Positions 41,983 to 50,814 of a stretch of DNA of 60,682 bases are shown piece by piece. Each line of letters starts with the position of its first letter. Within the stretch, counting starts at the first letter, position 1. Below the pieces are notes generated by a model. The model made no database searches, had not been told where the DNA came from, and saw nothing but the letters and a program-made list of their open reading frames with translations. Source of the DNA: an uncultured Candidatus Melainabacteria bacterium (GTDB lineage: Bacteria > Cyanobacteriota > Vampirovibrionia > Gastranaerophilales > Gastranaerophilaceae); contig CAKVCZ010000015.1 of the NCBI GenBank assembly GCA_934726055.1, positions 1-60,682 of the forward strand, given 5' to 3'. Position numbers and translations under genes: made by a program.

Positions 41983-42011
41983 ATAATAAAATAAAAAATA
42001 AGCATTGTCAA
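41983..42011 (-). promoter_or_regulatory. rpsT promoter
   Basis: On the minus strand TTGACA (42006-42011), 17-nt spacer, TATTAT (41983-41988): a near-consensus sigma-70 promoter overlapping the 3' flank of the glycosyltransferase gene. Confidence 0.75.
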
Positions 42012-42017
42012 TCTATA

Positions 42018-42755
42018 TCAAAATATCTTTAACATTTTATTAAAAACTTGCTTAATCAAATAGCAATAAGATTTTATAATAATTCTTCTTAAACTTTTAT
42101 CATTTACTATCTTTAAAGACTCTTTTCTTATTTGAAAATTGTTTCTTACATTTATAAAGAATCTGTTTTTAGTTTTGCCGGCATTTGCTTCATGCTCACG
42201 TTTGTTCACCAATTTATCAGAAATATTCAATGACTGTTTTTGCAAATACGCAACATTAAAAAGAAATTTATCAGGGCAAATTCGCCATTTTTGCGTATCA
42301 GAATAACTTAATAAGCACTCTAAATATTCTTTTTTAAACATAGAACAACTCATTGGCGACCACCACCATCCGCCAAAAGAATGTGTTTTTGTTGAAATAA
42401 TTTCTGTTTTTTCACAATTACAATTTACAAAGGAAATATCCTGATTTTGCAAATACTCAGACATTATTTTTGCATAGTTTGGATATAAAACATCATCTGA
42501 ATCAATAATGGATATAAATTCACCTTTTGCAATTCTTAATCCGCTTAAAATTGCAGCCAATTGACCTTGATTGAACGAATGTTTTATCAATATAACATCT
42601 GAAAATTTTCCTAAAATATCAACAGAATTATCAGATGAAAAATCATCAACTACAATAATTTCAAAATCATTAACCGTCTGATTTTTTATACTTTCTATCG
42701 TTTCAACTATATAGCTTGCATAGTTGTAAGATGTTACTATAAAAGATATTAGCAT
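42018..42755 (-). CDS. Family 2 glycosyltransferase
   Basis: Cytoplasmic GT-A enzyme that transfers sugars from nucleotide donors. The 245-residue protein starts MLISFIVTSYNYASYIVETI, with the nucleotide-binding IIVVDDFSSDNSVDIL, the DxD-like IIDSDDVLYPNYAKIM (metal site) and HAxx-like end. ATG 42755 has GAGAGAAG upstream; a longer frame from 42797 is disregarded. It overlaps nothing but lies 4 nt from the TerC-like gene. Sugar and acceptor are unknown; a surface polysaccharide role is inferred. Confidence 0.85.
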   Translation of the reverse strand: MLISFIVTSYNYASYIVETIESIKNQTVNDFEIIVVDDFSSDNSVDILGKFSDVILIKHSFNQGQLAAILSGLRIAKGEFISIIDSDDVLYPNYAKIMSEYLQNQDISFVNCNCEKTEIISTKTHSFGGWWWSPMSCSMFKKEYLECLLSYSDTQKWRICPDKFLFNVAYLQKQSLNISDKLVNKREHEANAGKTKNRFFINVRNNFQIRKESLKIVNDKSLRRIIIKSYCYLIKQVFNKMLKIF

Positions 42756-42759
42756 CCAA

Positions 42760-43794
42760 TTACTTCTCTCTTTTATTTGCATAAATAGAACTTGCAAGAG
42801 CAGCTAAAATAAAACCTAACCCTATCAATCCTGTAACAATTTCAGGAACTTCAACACTTGTTGATATAAACATAATTAATGCCAATGCCCCAATTGCCCA
42901 ATGTGCACCGTGTTCAAGATAAATATATTTTGCCAGAGTTTTTGTTTCAACGAGCATTATGGTTAGAGAACGTACAAACATCGCCCCAATTGAAAGACCA
43001 ATCGTAATAATCACTATATCTTGACTTAATGCAAATGCACCTAAAACACCATCCAAGGAAAAAGATGCATCTATTAATTCTAAATACAAAAAGGAAACAA
43101 GCCCGCCACCTTTCACAACCGTTGAAAGAGCCCTTGCTCGTTCTTCTTCATGTTTTTCAAGCCAATGTGTAATGCCATCTATGGCTAAAAAAATTACAAC
43201 TCCAAATATTCCTGAAACTAAAAGAGAAGCCTTAATTTCAGCAGAAACAAAATGTTGAGTTATCATAACGGCAATAAGAGTCAATACCGTTTCAAGCCCT
43301 TTTATATTGCCCAGTTTTGAGAATTTTTCTTCAATGAATCTTAACCAATTAACAGACTTTTCCGTATTAAAAAAGTAAGAGAAAAATAACATCAATAGAA
43401 AAGCACCACCAAAGGTTACAATAGGAGCATGAGTTTTTTGCAAATATTGAGCGTACAAATTTGAATCAGATAATGCAACCTGCAAAACCTTGAAAAGATT
43501 TAATCTTGCGAAAATAGCAACAACTAACAGAGGAAATAAAAATCTCATTCCAAATACCGCAATTGCAATACCCCAAGTTAAAAATCTATGCTGCCAAACT
43601 TTTTCCATTTTTTCAAGCTTTACAGCATTGACAACAGCGTTATCAAAGGATAAACTGACCTCTAATATACCCAAAATCAATGCAACAAAGACACATATAA
43701 AACCCGTACCGCTGTGCACATGTTCACCCCAAAAATACGCAGCCAACACCCCCAATACAGTTATTATAAATGAACCATTAAAATATTTTAGCAT
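42760..43794 (-). CDS. DUF475/TerC-like integral membrane protein
   Basis: A 344-residue membrane protein of the TerC superfamily (DUF475). The acidic membrane motifs are present: ILEVSLSFDNAVVNA (about 43-57) and LELIDASFSLDGVLGAF (about 235-252), with about nine helices. TerC-like proteins are linked to tellurite resistance, manganese export and membrane-protein metalation; which applies here is not known. Its start overlaps the 3' end of the P-loop kinase by 7 nt, suggesting one operon with that kinase and the glycosyltransferase. Confidence 0.85.
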   Translation of the reverse strand: MLKYFNGSFIITVLGVLAAYFWGEHVHSGTGFICVFVALILGILEVSLSFDNAVVNAVKLEKMEKVWQHRFLTWGIAIAVFGMRFLFPLLVVAIFARLNLFKVLQVALSDSNLYAQYLQKTHAPIVTFGGAFLLMLFFSYFFNTEKSVNWLRFIEEKFSKLGNIKGLETVLTLIAVMITQHFVSAEIKASLLVSGIFGVVIFLAIDGITHWLEKHEEERARALSTVVKGGGLVSFLYLELIDASFSLDGVLGAFALSQDIVIITIGLSIGAMFVRSLTIMLVETKTLAKYIYLEHGAHWAIGALALIMFISTSVEVPEIVTGLIGLGFILAALASSIYANKREK

Positions 43795-44306
43795 TTTTTC
43801 AATTCCTCAATTAGTTTCATTGCTTTGTTTTCCAATTCTTCGTATGTAGAATCATTGTCTATAACATAATCCCAATCATTTACATTATCTAAACCTACTT
43901 CAGTAACATCATTTTCGCCGACAAGTTCTCCTCTTTTAGCTCTTATTTCACGTGGGCATTCAACTCTAATAGAAATAGCACCAGCATTTTTAAATGTTTC
44001 ATATTCAAAAGGAACCCTAACATCCGTAACCATAATGTTTCCATCCTGTTCGATAATTTTTTTTAACCAGTAATCTCCGCTTTGACTTCTACCCCAATTA
44101 CCTAAGTCTATTAAATCTTGACGATATATTGATTTATTTTTTTCAATTTCTTCATACGTCAAACCTTTTTGTTTACCATACTCAAGCTTTATAATATCAC
44201 CCATTGCACAGCGTTTGTAATCTTTCATGTTCGCCAATAGAATTTTAGCAAGGGTATCTTTTCCCGAATATTGCTTTCCTGAAAAAATAATAATCTTATC
44301 TGCCAT
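43788..44306 (-). CDS. P-loop deoxynucleotide/phosphomevalonate-kinase-like protein
   Basis: A 172-residue kinase. Walker A is FSGKQYSGKDTLAK (8-21 from ATG 44306). Its layout (ATSGKD-like loop, IMVTDVRVPFEYE, VECPREIRAKRG, and the C-terminal VIDND) matches the dNMP-kinase/phosphomevalonate-kinase group of the P-loop kinases. The substrate cannot be fixed: dNMP kinase is the usual annotation. GAGGAG precedes ATG 44306; the longer frame to 44378 lacks it. It heads the operon with DUF475 and GT2 genes. Confidence 0.75.
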   Translation of the reverse strand: MADKIIIFSGKQYSGKDTLAKILLANMKDYKRCAMGDIIKLEYGKQKGLTYEEIEKNKSIYRQDLIDLGNWGRSQSGDYWLKKIIEQDGNIMVTDVRVPFEYETFKNAGAISIRVECPREIRAKRGELVGENDVTEVGLDNVNDWDYVIDNDSTYEELENKAMKLIEELKKC

Positions 44307-44382
44307 ATATCCATACTCCTCATCTTCTAGTCTGACTGAAATATTATAATATGTCAAATAGTTAATAATTGATATCACAAAC

Positions 44383-44412
44383 TTGATTTTTAAATTTATT
44401 TTGAGCTATAAT
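44383..44412 (+). promoter_or_regulatory. Putative glyQ promoter
   Basis: TTGATT (44383-44388), 18-nt spacer, TATAAT (44407-44412), 37 nt before the ATG. Confidence 0.55.
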
Positions 44413-44449
44413 AAACGAGTTATAAATAGTATGAAAGTCGGAACACAAT

Positions 44450-45328
44450 ATGGCATTGAATTTTCAAGAGTTAATTTTTAATTTACAAAAATATTGGGCT
44501 GATCAAGGATGTATAATTCAGCAACCTTATGATATCGAAAAGGGTGCATCTACAATGAATCCTGCGACATTTTTAAAAGCATTAGGTCCTGAGCCATGGC
44601 ATACTGCAATGGTAGAGCCTTGCAGACGTCCAACAGATGCAAGATACGGGGAAAATCCAAACAGATTAGGACATTATTACCAATTTCAAGTAATAATGAA
44701 ACCAACACCAAAAGATGCTCAAGAACTTTATTTAAAATCACTTGAAGCAATTGGTATAGATTTAACACAACACGATGTCAGATTTGTAGAAGATAACTGG
44801 GAATCTCCAACTCTTGGTGCAGCAGGTGTAGGTTGGGAAGTTTGGTTAGACGGTATGGAAATTACACAGTTTACCTATTTCCAACAAGTAGGAGGTTTAG
44901 AAGTTAAACCTGTTGCATTGGAATTAACCTATGGAGTTGAACGTATTGCAATGTATCTGCAAAATGTTCAACATTTTAAAGATATTCAATGGAACGAACA
45001 CTATACCTATGGTGAAATATTTATGCAAAACGAAGTTGAGCAGTCAAAATATAACTTTGAAGTTTCTAATGCTGATTCATTATTCAAAATGTTTGATATG
45101 TTTCAATCAGAAGTTGACAGCTGTGTAGAAGCTGAACTTGTATTACCTGCATACGACTATGTTTTAAAATGCTCTCATACATTTAACTTGCTTGATGCAA
45201 GAGGAGCTATCAGTAAAGACGAACGAAACAACTTCATAAACAGAATCCGTTCTATGGCATCAAAAGTAGCAAAATTATACGTTCAACAAAGGGAAAAAAT
45301 GGGCTTTCCTTTACTAAAAAATAACTAA
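44450..45328 (+). CDS. glyQ: Glycyl-tRNA synthetase alpha subunit
   Basis: Class II aminoacyl-tRNA synthetase subunit carrying the catalytic site of the bacterial (alpha-beta)2 glycyl-tRNA synthetase. The 292-residue sequence has NLQKYWADQGCIIQQPYDIEKGA, EPCRRPTDARYGENPNRLGHYYQFQVI, and WESPTLGAAGVGWEVWLDGMEITQFTYFQQVGG. The beta subunit (glyS) is not next to it, unlike in many bacteria, and must be elsewhere. Promoter at 44383-44412; the ribosome-binding site is weak (CGGAAC). Confidence 0.96.
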   Translation: MALNFQELIFNLQKYWADQGCIIQQPYDIEKGASTMNPATFLKALGPEPWHTAMVEPCRRPTDARYGENPNRLGHYYQFQVIMKPTPKDAQELYLKSLEAIGIDLTQHDVRFVEDNWESPTLGAAGVGWEVWLDGMEITQFTYFQQVGGLEVKPVALELTYGVERIAMYLQNVQHFKDIQWNEHYTYGEIFMQNEVEQSKYNFEVSNADSLFKMFDMFQSEVDSCVEAELVLPAYDYVLKCSHTFNLLDARGAISKDERNNFINRIRSMASKVAKLYVQQREKMGFPLLKNN

Positions 45329-45402
45329 CAATACAATACAATATAAATAACAAATAAACATTAATAAATGTACTAAAAATACAACTAATCACGGAAGAAA
45401 AA

Positions 45403-47004
45403 ATGACAACAAAAAGAGAATATCGAATTGATTTTACAAAAGCTGGACTAAATAACATTTTAAGACGTAAAAATCCGGATAATATGCTAAAGGATGCAAA
45501 ACGTAACGGATTAAAGAAAACATTAACAGCTATTGATTTAATCATTCTAGGTATTGGAGTAATCATTGGTTCAGGAATATTCGCTGTCGTTGGTATTGCA
45601 GCAGCAGGAAGTCCGGGAAGTGCAGGTGCAGGACCGGCACTTGTTATATCAATGATTGTTGCAACGCTTGCATGCATTTTTTCTGCATTGTGTTATTGCG
45701 AATTTGCAGCAATGATACCTGTTGCAGGGGGTGCTTATGTATATACGTTCGCAACTCTTGGCGAACTTATGGCTTGGATGGTCGGTTGGGTTCTTATGCT
45801 CGAATATGGCATTGGATACATCGCAGTTGCCTGTGCTTGGTCAAATCACTTTATGCAATTTTTAAAAGGGTTTGAAAATAATTTGCCGGCAATACTTACA
45901 AATCCTCCTTTATGGCTTGTTTCTGATTACAGTTCAATTGTTGCACAATATGGAGATAATGCTAGTTCAGTAGTTCCTTCCATATTTGGAATACCAATAG
46001 CAATAAACATTCCGGCAATAGCAATAATAGCAATAATTACTCTGATTTTAAAAAGAGGAACAAAAGATTCAACAATAATGGCAACATTGATGGTAGCAAT
46101 AAAATTACTTGTTATAGCTTTATTCGTCTTTGTTGGAGCATTTTATGTAAAACCTGAAAATTGGACTCCTTTTGCACCTAACGGATTGGATGGAATTTTC
46201 AGCGGAGCATTTATAATTTTCTTCGCATACATTGGGTTTGATGCTCTTGCAACAACAGCAGAAGAATGTAAAAATCCTCAAAAAGATTTACCTATCGGAA
46301 TTATAGGTTCATTATTGGTAACAACTATTATTTATATATCAGTAGCACTCGTTTTAACAGGTATGCAGCCAACAAGCGGAGTTGAAATTCCTCAAGGATT
46401 CCTAAAGGCACCTATGGCATACGTTATGACAATGGTTCATCAAGACTGGGTATCAGGGTTTATTTCAGTCGGCTCTCTTGCCGGTTTAACTTCTGTACTT
46501 TTGGTTCTTCAAATGGCTGCAACTCGTATTTTATACGCAATGAGCAGAGATAACTTCTTGCCATCTATTTTTAGAAAATTAAACAGAAAAACAAGAACAC
46601 CAAATATTTTAACTTATCTTGTTGCAGTTATGTCCATTATCGGTGTTCTTACTCTTGACTTGAATGCAGCTGCGGAACTTTGCAATTTTGGAACATTTAC
46701 ATCATTTATAATAGTTTGTGTAGCTGTATTAATACTTAGAAAAGTAGATCCTAACCGACACAGACCGTTCAAAGTTCCATTTTCACCATTGTTTCCAATT
46801 ATGGGTATAGTTTGTTGCGGCGGACTTATGATTTACTTCTTAGTAAAATCTGCAAGTGCAATGTCTGCTGTATTATTCCCAGTTTGGCTCGGTGTTGGTG
46901 CACTAATCTATTTCCACTACGGATACAAGAAAAATAGAAAAAAAGAAGCCAAACTTCAAGAAATAAAATTAAAAGCTTTAGAAAAATTAAATTTAAAAAA
47001 TTAA
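45403..47004 (+). CDS. APC-family amino-acid permease, copy 1
   Basis: A 533-residue secondary transporter with twelve predicted helices. The Gly-rich first unwound helix LGIGVIIGSGIFAVVGIAAAG (helix 1) and SALCYCEFAAMIPVAGGAYVYTFATLGELMAWMVGW (helices 2-3) are typical of the cationic or broad-specificity amino-acid transporter subgroup (YfnA/CAT-like). Followed 104 nt downstream by a close paralogue. RBS is weak (GGAAGAAAAA). The substrate is not predictable in detail. Confidence 0.9.
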   Translation: MTTKREYRIDFTKAGLNNILRRKNPDNMLKDAKRNGLKKTLTAIDLIILGIGVIIGSGIFAVVGIAAAGSPGSAGAGPALVISMIVATLACIFSALCYCEFAAMIPVAGGAYVYTFATLGELMAWMVGWVLMLEYGIGYIAVACAWSNHFMQFLKGFENNLPAILTNPPLWLVSDYSSIVAQYGDNASSVVPSIFGIPIAINIPAIAIIAIITLILKRGTKDSTIMATLMVAIKLLVIALFVFVGAFYVKPENWTPFAPNGLDGIFSGAFIIFFAYIGFDALATTAEECKNPQKDLPIGIIGSLLVTTIIYISVALVLTGMQPTSGVEIPQGFLKAPMAYVMTMVHQDWVSGFISVGSLAGLTSVLLVLQMAATRILYAMSRDNFLPSIFRKLNRKTRTPNILTYLVAVMSIIGVLTLDLNAAAELCNFGTFTSFIIVCVAVLILRKVDPNRHRPFKVPFSPLFPIMGIVCCGGLMIYFLVKSASAMSAVLFPVWLGVGALIYFHYGYKKNRKKEAKLQEIKLKALEKLNLKN

Positions 47005-47108
47005 GGATTGTAAATAGTGTTAGGGTTACCTAACAAGATAATGGTATTTATGTTATCATAAAATAAATATAGAATTAGAAAGATTTAATACATTAAAATT
47101 GGAGAAAA

Positions 47109-48671
47109 ATGCAGAATAACGAAACTAAGATAAGCGTAATACAACACGCATTTAAGAAAAAAAGTACAGATGAATTAATTTCAGCGAGCAAACATTCAGA
47201 ATTGAAAAAGACACTAAATGTTTTCGATTTAATAGTTTTGGGTATTGGTGCCGTTGTTGGTACAGGTATTTTTACTATTGTAGGTATAGCCGCACAAGGT
47301 GGTGATGGAGGAATTGCAGCAGGTCCATCGTTAGTTATTTCAATGATTATAGCTGCTATTGCCTGCGTTTTTTCAGCACTTTGTTATAGTGAATTTGCAT
47401 CTATGATACCGGTTGCAGGTAGTGCTTATACTTATACTTACGCAACTATGGGTGAGTTTATGGCATGGATGGTCGGCTGGATATTAATGCTTGAATATGC
47501 CATTGGTAATATAACAGTTGCCAGTGCTTGGACAGGATATTTTATGCAATTTTTAAAAGGGTTTGAACACATTTTACCAAGTTGGATGGTTAATCCGCCA
47601 ATCTGGTTAATAAACGACTATCGCTCAGCATTAGCAATATGTAATAAAGACGGATTAAATCCTCACGACGTTATACCATATATCGGCGGAGTTATACCTG
47701 TTTCTATAAATATTCCGGCAATTGTTATAGTTTTACTTTTAACATTATTACTTGTTAAGGGAGTAAAAGAATCAACTAAAGTTGCAACCTTTATGGTTTG
47801 TTTAAACTTATTTATAATTATCTCTTTCATTCTCGTTGGAGCATTTTATGTAAAACCTGAAAACTGGGTTCCATTTGCACCTAACGGAATTGAAGGAATT
47901 TTAAGCGGAGCATTTATAATTTTCTTTGCATACATTGGTTTTGATGCAATATCTACTGCGGCAGAAGAAACAAAAAATCCGCAAAGAGATTTGCCTATCG
48001 GAATTTTAGGCACTTTACTTCTTTGCACGGTTCTATATGTTTCAGCAGCATTGGTTCTAACCGGTATGGTAAACTATCATGCAATTGATGTTCAGGCTCC
48101 TATTGCATCTGCTATGAGATTTGTTGGTCAAAATAAGCTTGCAGGACTTATATCAGTTGGAGCGTTAGCCGGATTAACTTCAGTATTATTAGTTTATCAA
48201 TTGGGTACAACAAGAATTTTATATGCAATTTGCAGAGATAAATTTTTACCAAAAGGTCTTAGAAGAATTCACAGAAAAAACAGAACTCCATACGTTCTAA
48301 CGTGGGTATCAGCACTTGTTGTTATTATTGGTTCATTTGTTATGGACTTAAAAATTTCAGCAGAATTATGTAATTTTGGAACATTCCTGTCATTTATAAT
48401 TGTTTGTGCTGCCGTTATGATACTTAGAAAAACAGAACCTGATAAACCAAGAGCCTTCAAAGTACCGTTTGTACCACTTTTCCCTATACTTGGAATCGTT
48501 ATGAGCGGCGGACTTATGATTTATTCACTACAATCCTTAAAAACTTCTTCTGCATGGTTTGTTTTATGGCTTGTTGTAGGATTTTTGATTTATGCAATGT
48601 ATGGATATAAACAAAAACGTTTAGAAGAACGCCGTAAAACTTTTTACAGCAGAAAAATTGAGAATCAATAA
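47109..48671 (+). CDS. APC-family amino-acid permease, copy 2
   Basis: A 520-residue paralogue of the preceding gene with the same helix order (LGIGAVVGTGIFTIVGIAAQG, SALCYSEFASMIPVAGSAYTYTYATMGEFMAWMVGW). Identity is high through helices 1-10; the ends and the loop near residues 170-200 differ, so substrate range may have diverged after tandem duplication. RBS TTGGAGAAAA. A short hairpin (GTTAGG-n4-CCTAAC, 47019-47034) lies between the two. It may be in one transcript with copy 1 or start from its own promoter. Confidence 0.9.
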   Translation: MQNNETKISVIQHAFKKKSTDELISASKHSELKKTLNVFDLIVLGIGAVVGTGIFTIVGIAAQGGDGGIAAGPSLVISMIIAAIACVFSALCYSEFASMIPVAGSAYTYTYATMGEFMAWMVGWILMLEYAIGNITVASAWTGYFMQFLKGFEHILPSWMVNPPIWLINDYRSALAICNKDGLNPHDVIPYIGGVIPVSINIPAIVIVLLLTLLLVKGVKESTKVATFMVCLNLFIIISFILVGAFYVKPENWVPFAPNGIEGILSGAFIIFFAYIGFDAISTAAEETKNPQRDLPIGILGTLLLCTVLYVSAALVLTGMVNYHAIDVQAPIASAMRFVGQNKLAGLISVGALAGLTSVLLVYQLGTTRILYAICRDKFLPKGLRRIHRKNRTPYVLTWVSALVVIIGSFVMDLKISAELCNFGTFLSFIIVCAAVMILRKTEPDKPRAFKVPFVPLFPILGIVMSGGLMIYSLQSLKTSSAWFVLWLVVGFLIYAMYGYKQKRLEERRKTFYSRKIENQ

Positions 48672-48683
48672 CTTTATAACGAT

Positions 48684-48712
48684 TTGTTTTTAACTCGATA
48701 ATTTGATATAAT
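48684..48712 (+). promoter_or_regulatory. Promoter of the Y-family polymerase gene
   Basis: TTGTTT (48684-48689), 17-nt spacer, TATAAT (48707-48712), leaving 6 nt before the ATG at 48719. The expected start point is the A of the ATG. No LexA box was recognised. Confidence 0.65.
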
Positions 48713-48718
48713 TTGTAT

Positions 48719-49876
48719 ATGCAAAAGGTATATGCACTAATTGATTGTGATTCTTTTTTTGTTTCCTGCGAGCAGGCACTTAATCCTGATTTAAAAAATC
48801 AACCCGTAGCCGTAACAGGGGGCGAGTACGGTTGTGTTGTTTCTCGTTCAAAAGAAGCAAAAAAATGCGGATTACCTATGGGTTATCCGGTATTTATGGC
48901 AAAAAAAGAATATCCTGACGTTATATATGTAAAAGCCAATCATGAAATTTATAAAGAATTTTCTAAAAAAGTAATCAATATTTTAAAAAATTTTAGCCCG
49001 AAAGTGGAAGTTTGCTCAATAGATGAAGCTTACGTTGATTTTACAGGTTTGTGTAAACTTTATAAAAAAAATTATTATAATTTGGCTGCATATTTAAGAG
49101 AAAAAATTCTTGAAGAAATTGATATTCCTGTATCTATTGGTGTAAGTTCGACAAAAACATTAGCTAAATTTGCAAGTGATTATGCAAAAAATGTTGGAGG
49201 AATTTATTTAATCGGAAAATCAAAATTAAAAAAGATTTTACCAAATACAAAAGTTGACAACATCTGCGGAATTGGACGCAGAATGAAAATTGCACTTAAT
49301 AAAGAAGGAATTTTAACTTGTAGTGAATTCGTACAAAAGCCTGATGAATGGTTAAAAAATAAGTATTCAATAACCTATGTTGAATTAAAGCATGAACTTC
49401 TTGGCGAAAGTATGCATTCTATTTTTAACGGATATAGAGCCCCAAAATCAATTCAAGAAACAAGTTCTTTTAATCCAGCAACAAATGACATTGATTTCAT
49501 TAAAAATGAATTAAATAAACACATAAAAGATGCTTGTAGAAAACTACGAAAACACTCGCTAAAAACTTCTACAATTGGGGTTATGCTAAAGACAAAAGAT
49601 TTTGTTGTCTATTACGACAAAATGAATCTTGAGCAGCCATTGGATTTAGAACTGGAAATATCAAAAACTGTATTTAAAGTTTTTGATAAGATTTACAATA
49701 GAAATTTGCTTTACCGTTCAAGTGGAGTTATGTTAGAGAAATTAAGCGAAAAATCTGTACATCAAATAACACTATTTACAGAACCGACAAATGATAAAAA
49801 AGAAAACCTATCCATAGCCATAGACAAAATTGAAGAAAAATTTGGTAAGGGATCCATAAAAACAGGATTTATGTAA
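48719..49876 (+). CDS. Y-family DNA polymerase (DinB/UmuC type)
   Basis: Translesion DNA polymerase. The 385-residue protein has the catalytic ALIDCDSFFVSCEQ (D and F at 5-13), ANHEIYKEFS, the second carboxylate motif SIDEAYVDFTG, ASDYAKNVGGIYLI with PAD-like IPVSIGVSSTKTLAKFASDYAKN, little-finger domain from about 235, and a beta-clamp-binding QITLF near 363. The tail is of UmuC type (YRSSGVMLEKLS). A UmuD partner is not present. Start ATG 48719 is preferred to TTG 48713 because it matches the promoter and the family N-terminus. Confidence 0.9.
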   Translation: MQKVYALIDCDSFFVSCEQALNPDLKNQPVAVTGGEYGCVVSRSKEAKKCGLPMGYPVFMAKKEYPDVIYVKANHEIYKEFSKKVINILKNFSPKVEVCSIDEAYVDFTGLCKLYKKNYYNLAAYLREKILEEIDIPVSIGVSSTKTLAKFASDYAKNVGGIYLIGKSKLKKILPNTKVDNICGIGRRMKIALNKEGILTCSEFVQKPDEWLKNKYSITYVELKHELLGESMHSIFNGYRAPKSIQETSSFNPATNDIDFIKNELNKHIKDACRKLRKHSLKTSTIGVMLKTKDFVVYYDKMNLEQPLDLELEISKTVFKVFDKIYNRNLLYRSSGVMLEKLSEKSVHQITLFTEPTNDKKENLSIAIDKIEEKFGKGSIKTGFM

Positions 49877-49877
49877 T

Positions 49878-50225
49878 TTACCATTTTTTAAAAATAAAAA
49901 ATGCGGCAAGAATTATAAATACAAACCCTACTAAATAATTCCACTTAAATTGTTCTTTTAAATACAATACTGAAAATATTGAGAAAACAACAAGTGTAAT
50001 AATTTCCTGAATTGTTTTTAATTGCGCTGCTGAATAATAATCTGCACCAATTCTGTTTGCAGGAACTTGAAAACAATATTCAAAAAAAGCAATTCCCCAA
50101 CTTACCAACACTACTACCCACAACGTCGTACTTTTGAATTTTAAGTGCCCATACCAAGCAAATGTCATAAAAATGTTCGATATAGTAAGCATTATTATTG
50201 GTAAAAATTGACGAATACTAAACAT
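49878..50225 (-). CDS. DUF486 small membrane protein (DMT superfamily)
   Basis: A 115-residue protein with four hydrophobic helices (about 8-28, 35-50, 70-88, 95-113) and the family motif MTFAWYGHLKF, WGIAFFEYCFQVPANRIG and LKTIQEIITLVVF. The transported substrate is unknown; DUF486 belongs to the drug/metabolite transporter superfamily. It overlaps the 3' end of rsmG by 8 nt, so it is probably in the same operon. Confidence 0.85.
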   Translation of the reverse strand: MFSIRQFLPIIMLTISNIFMTFAWYGHLKFKSTTLWVVVLVSWGIAFFEYCFQVPANRIGADYYSAAQLKTIQEIITLVVFSIFSVLYLKEQFKWNYLVGFVFIILAAFFIFKKW

Positions 50226-50814
50226 GTTTTATTACAACCAAATTCCTTTCATAAATTTCTTCCAGCGGCAATTTATATTCAATGATATCAACAACCTTTG
50301 CTTTATTTTTCTTCAAAGACAACTCAGCAGATTTTATTTCATCTTGAATATTTTTTGCCTTATATATAACTAAATATCCATCTTTATTCAATAGCGGCAT
50401 TGCATATTTTACTATTAAATCTATTTTTGCAACAGCACGACTTGTAATAATATCGAAATTTTTATCGTTTATATTTTCAACTCTATCACATATTACATTA
50501 AAATTTTTTAAATTCAAATCCTTCGCAATGTCAGAAATTGCGTTTATTTTTTTTGCTATACTATCTATGCCTGTTACAAAAATTTCAGGATACTCTATTG
50601 CAATCGGTAAAGCCGGAAAACCTCCACCTGTACCTATATCTAATAAGGTTCTATACTGCCCTGAATATTTTTCAAAAAATTTCTTTATCGCAAGAGAATC
50701 AAAAATATGCTTTTCATCAAGATACTTTTCATCATTTTTTGAAATCAAATTCAAAATATGATTTTTTTGCAAAAATAATTCTTTATACTTACTGAATTTC
50801 TTGTCTTTGGGCAT
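50218..50814 (-). CDS. rsmG: 16S rRNA (guanine(527)-N7)-methyltransferase
   Basis: SAM-dependent enzyme that methylates G527 in the 530 loop; mutants in other bacteria have low-level streptomycin resistance. The 198-residue sequence has the SAM motif LDIGTGGGFPALPIAIEYP, VTGIDSIAKKINAIS, and the RAVAKIDLIVKYA motif IV. It starts 26 nt inside the 3' end of the large ATPase-TPR gene, in another frame, implying translational coupling with that gene. Confidence 0.93.
   Translation of the reverse strand: MPKDKKFSKYKELFLQKNHILNLISKNDEKYLDEKHIFDSLAIKKFFEKYSGQYRTLLDIGTGGGFPALPIAIEYPEIFVTGIDSIAKKINAISDIAKDLNLKNFNVICDRVENINDKNFDIITSRAVAKIDLIVKYAMPLLNKDGYLVIYKAKNIQDEIKSAELSLKKNKAKVVDIIEYKLPLEEIYERNLVVIKHV

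Noticed and set aside
45403..48671. Assembly duplication of one permease gene
   Set aside because: The two copies differ along their whole length and have different flanks, so they are real paralogues.
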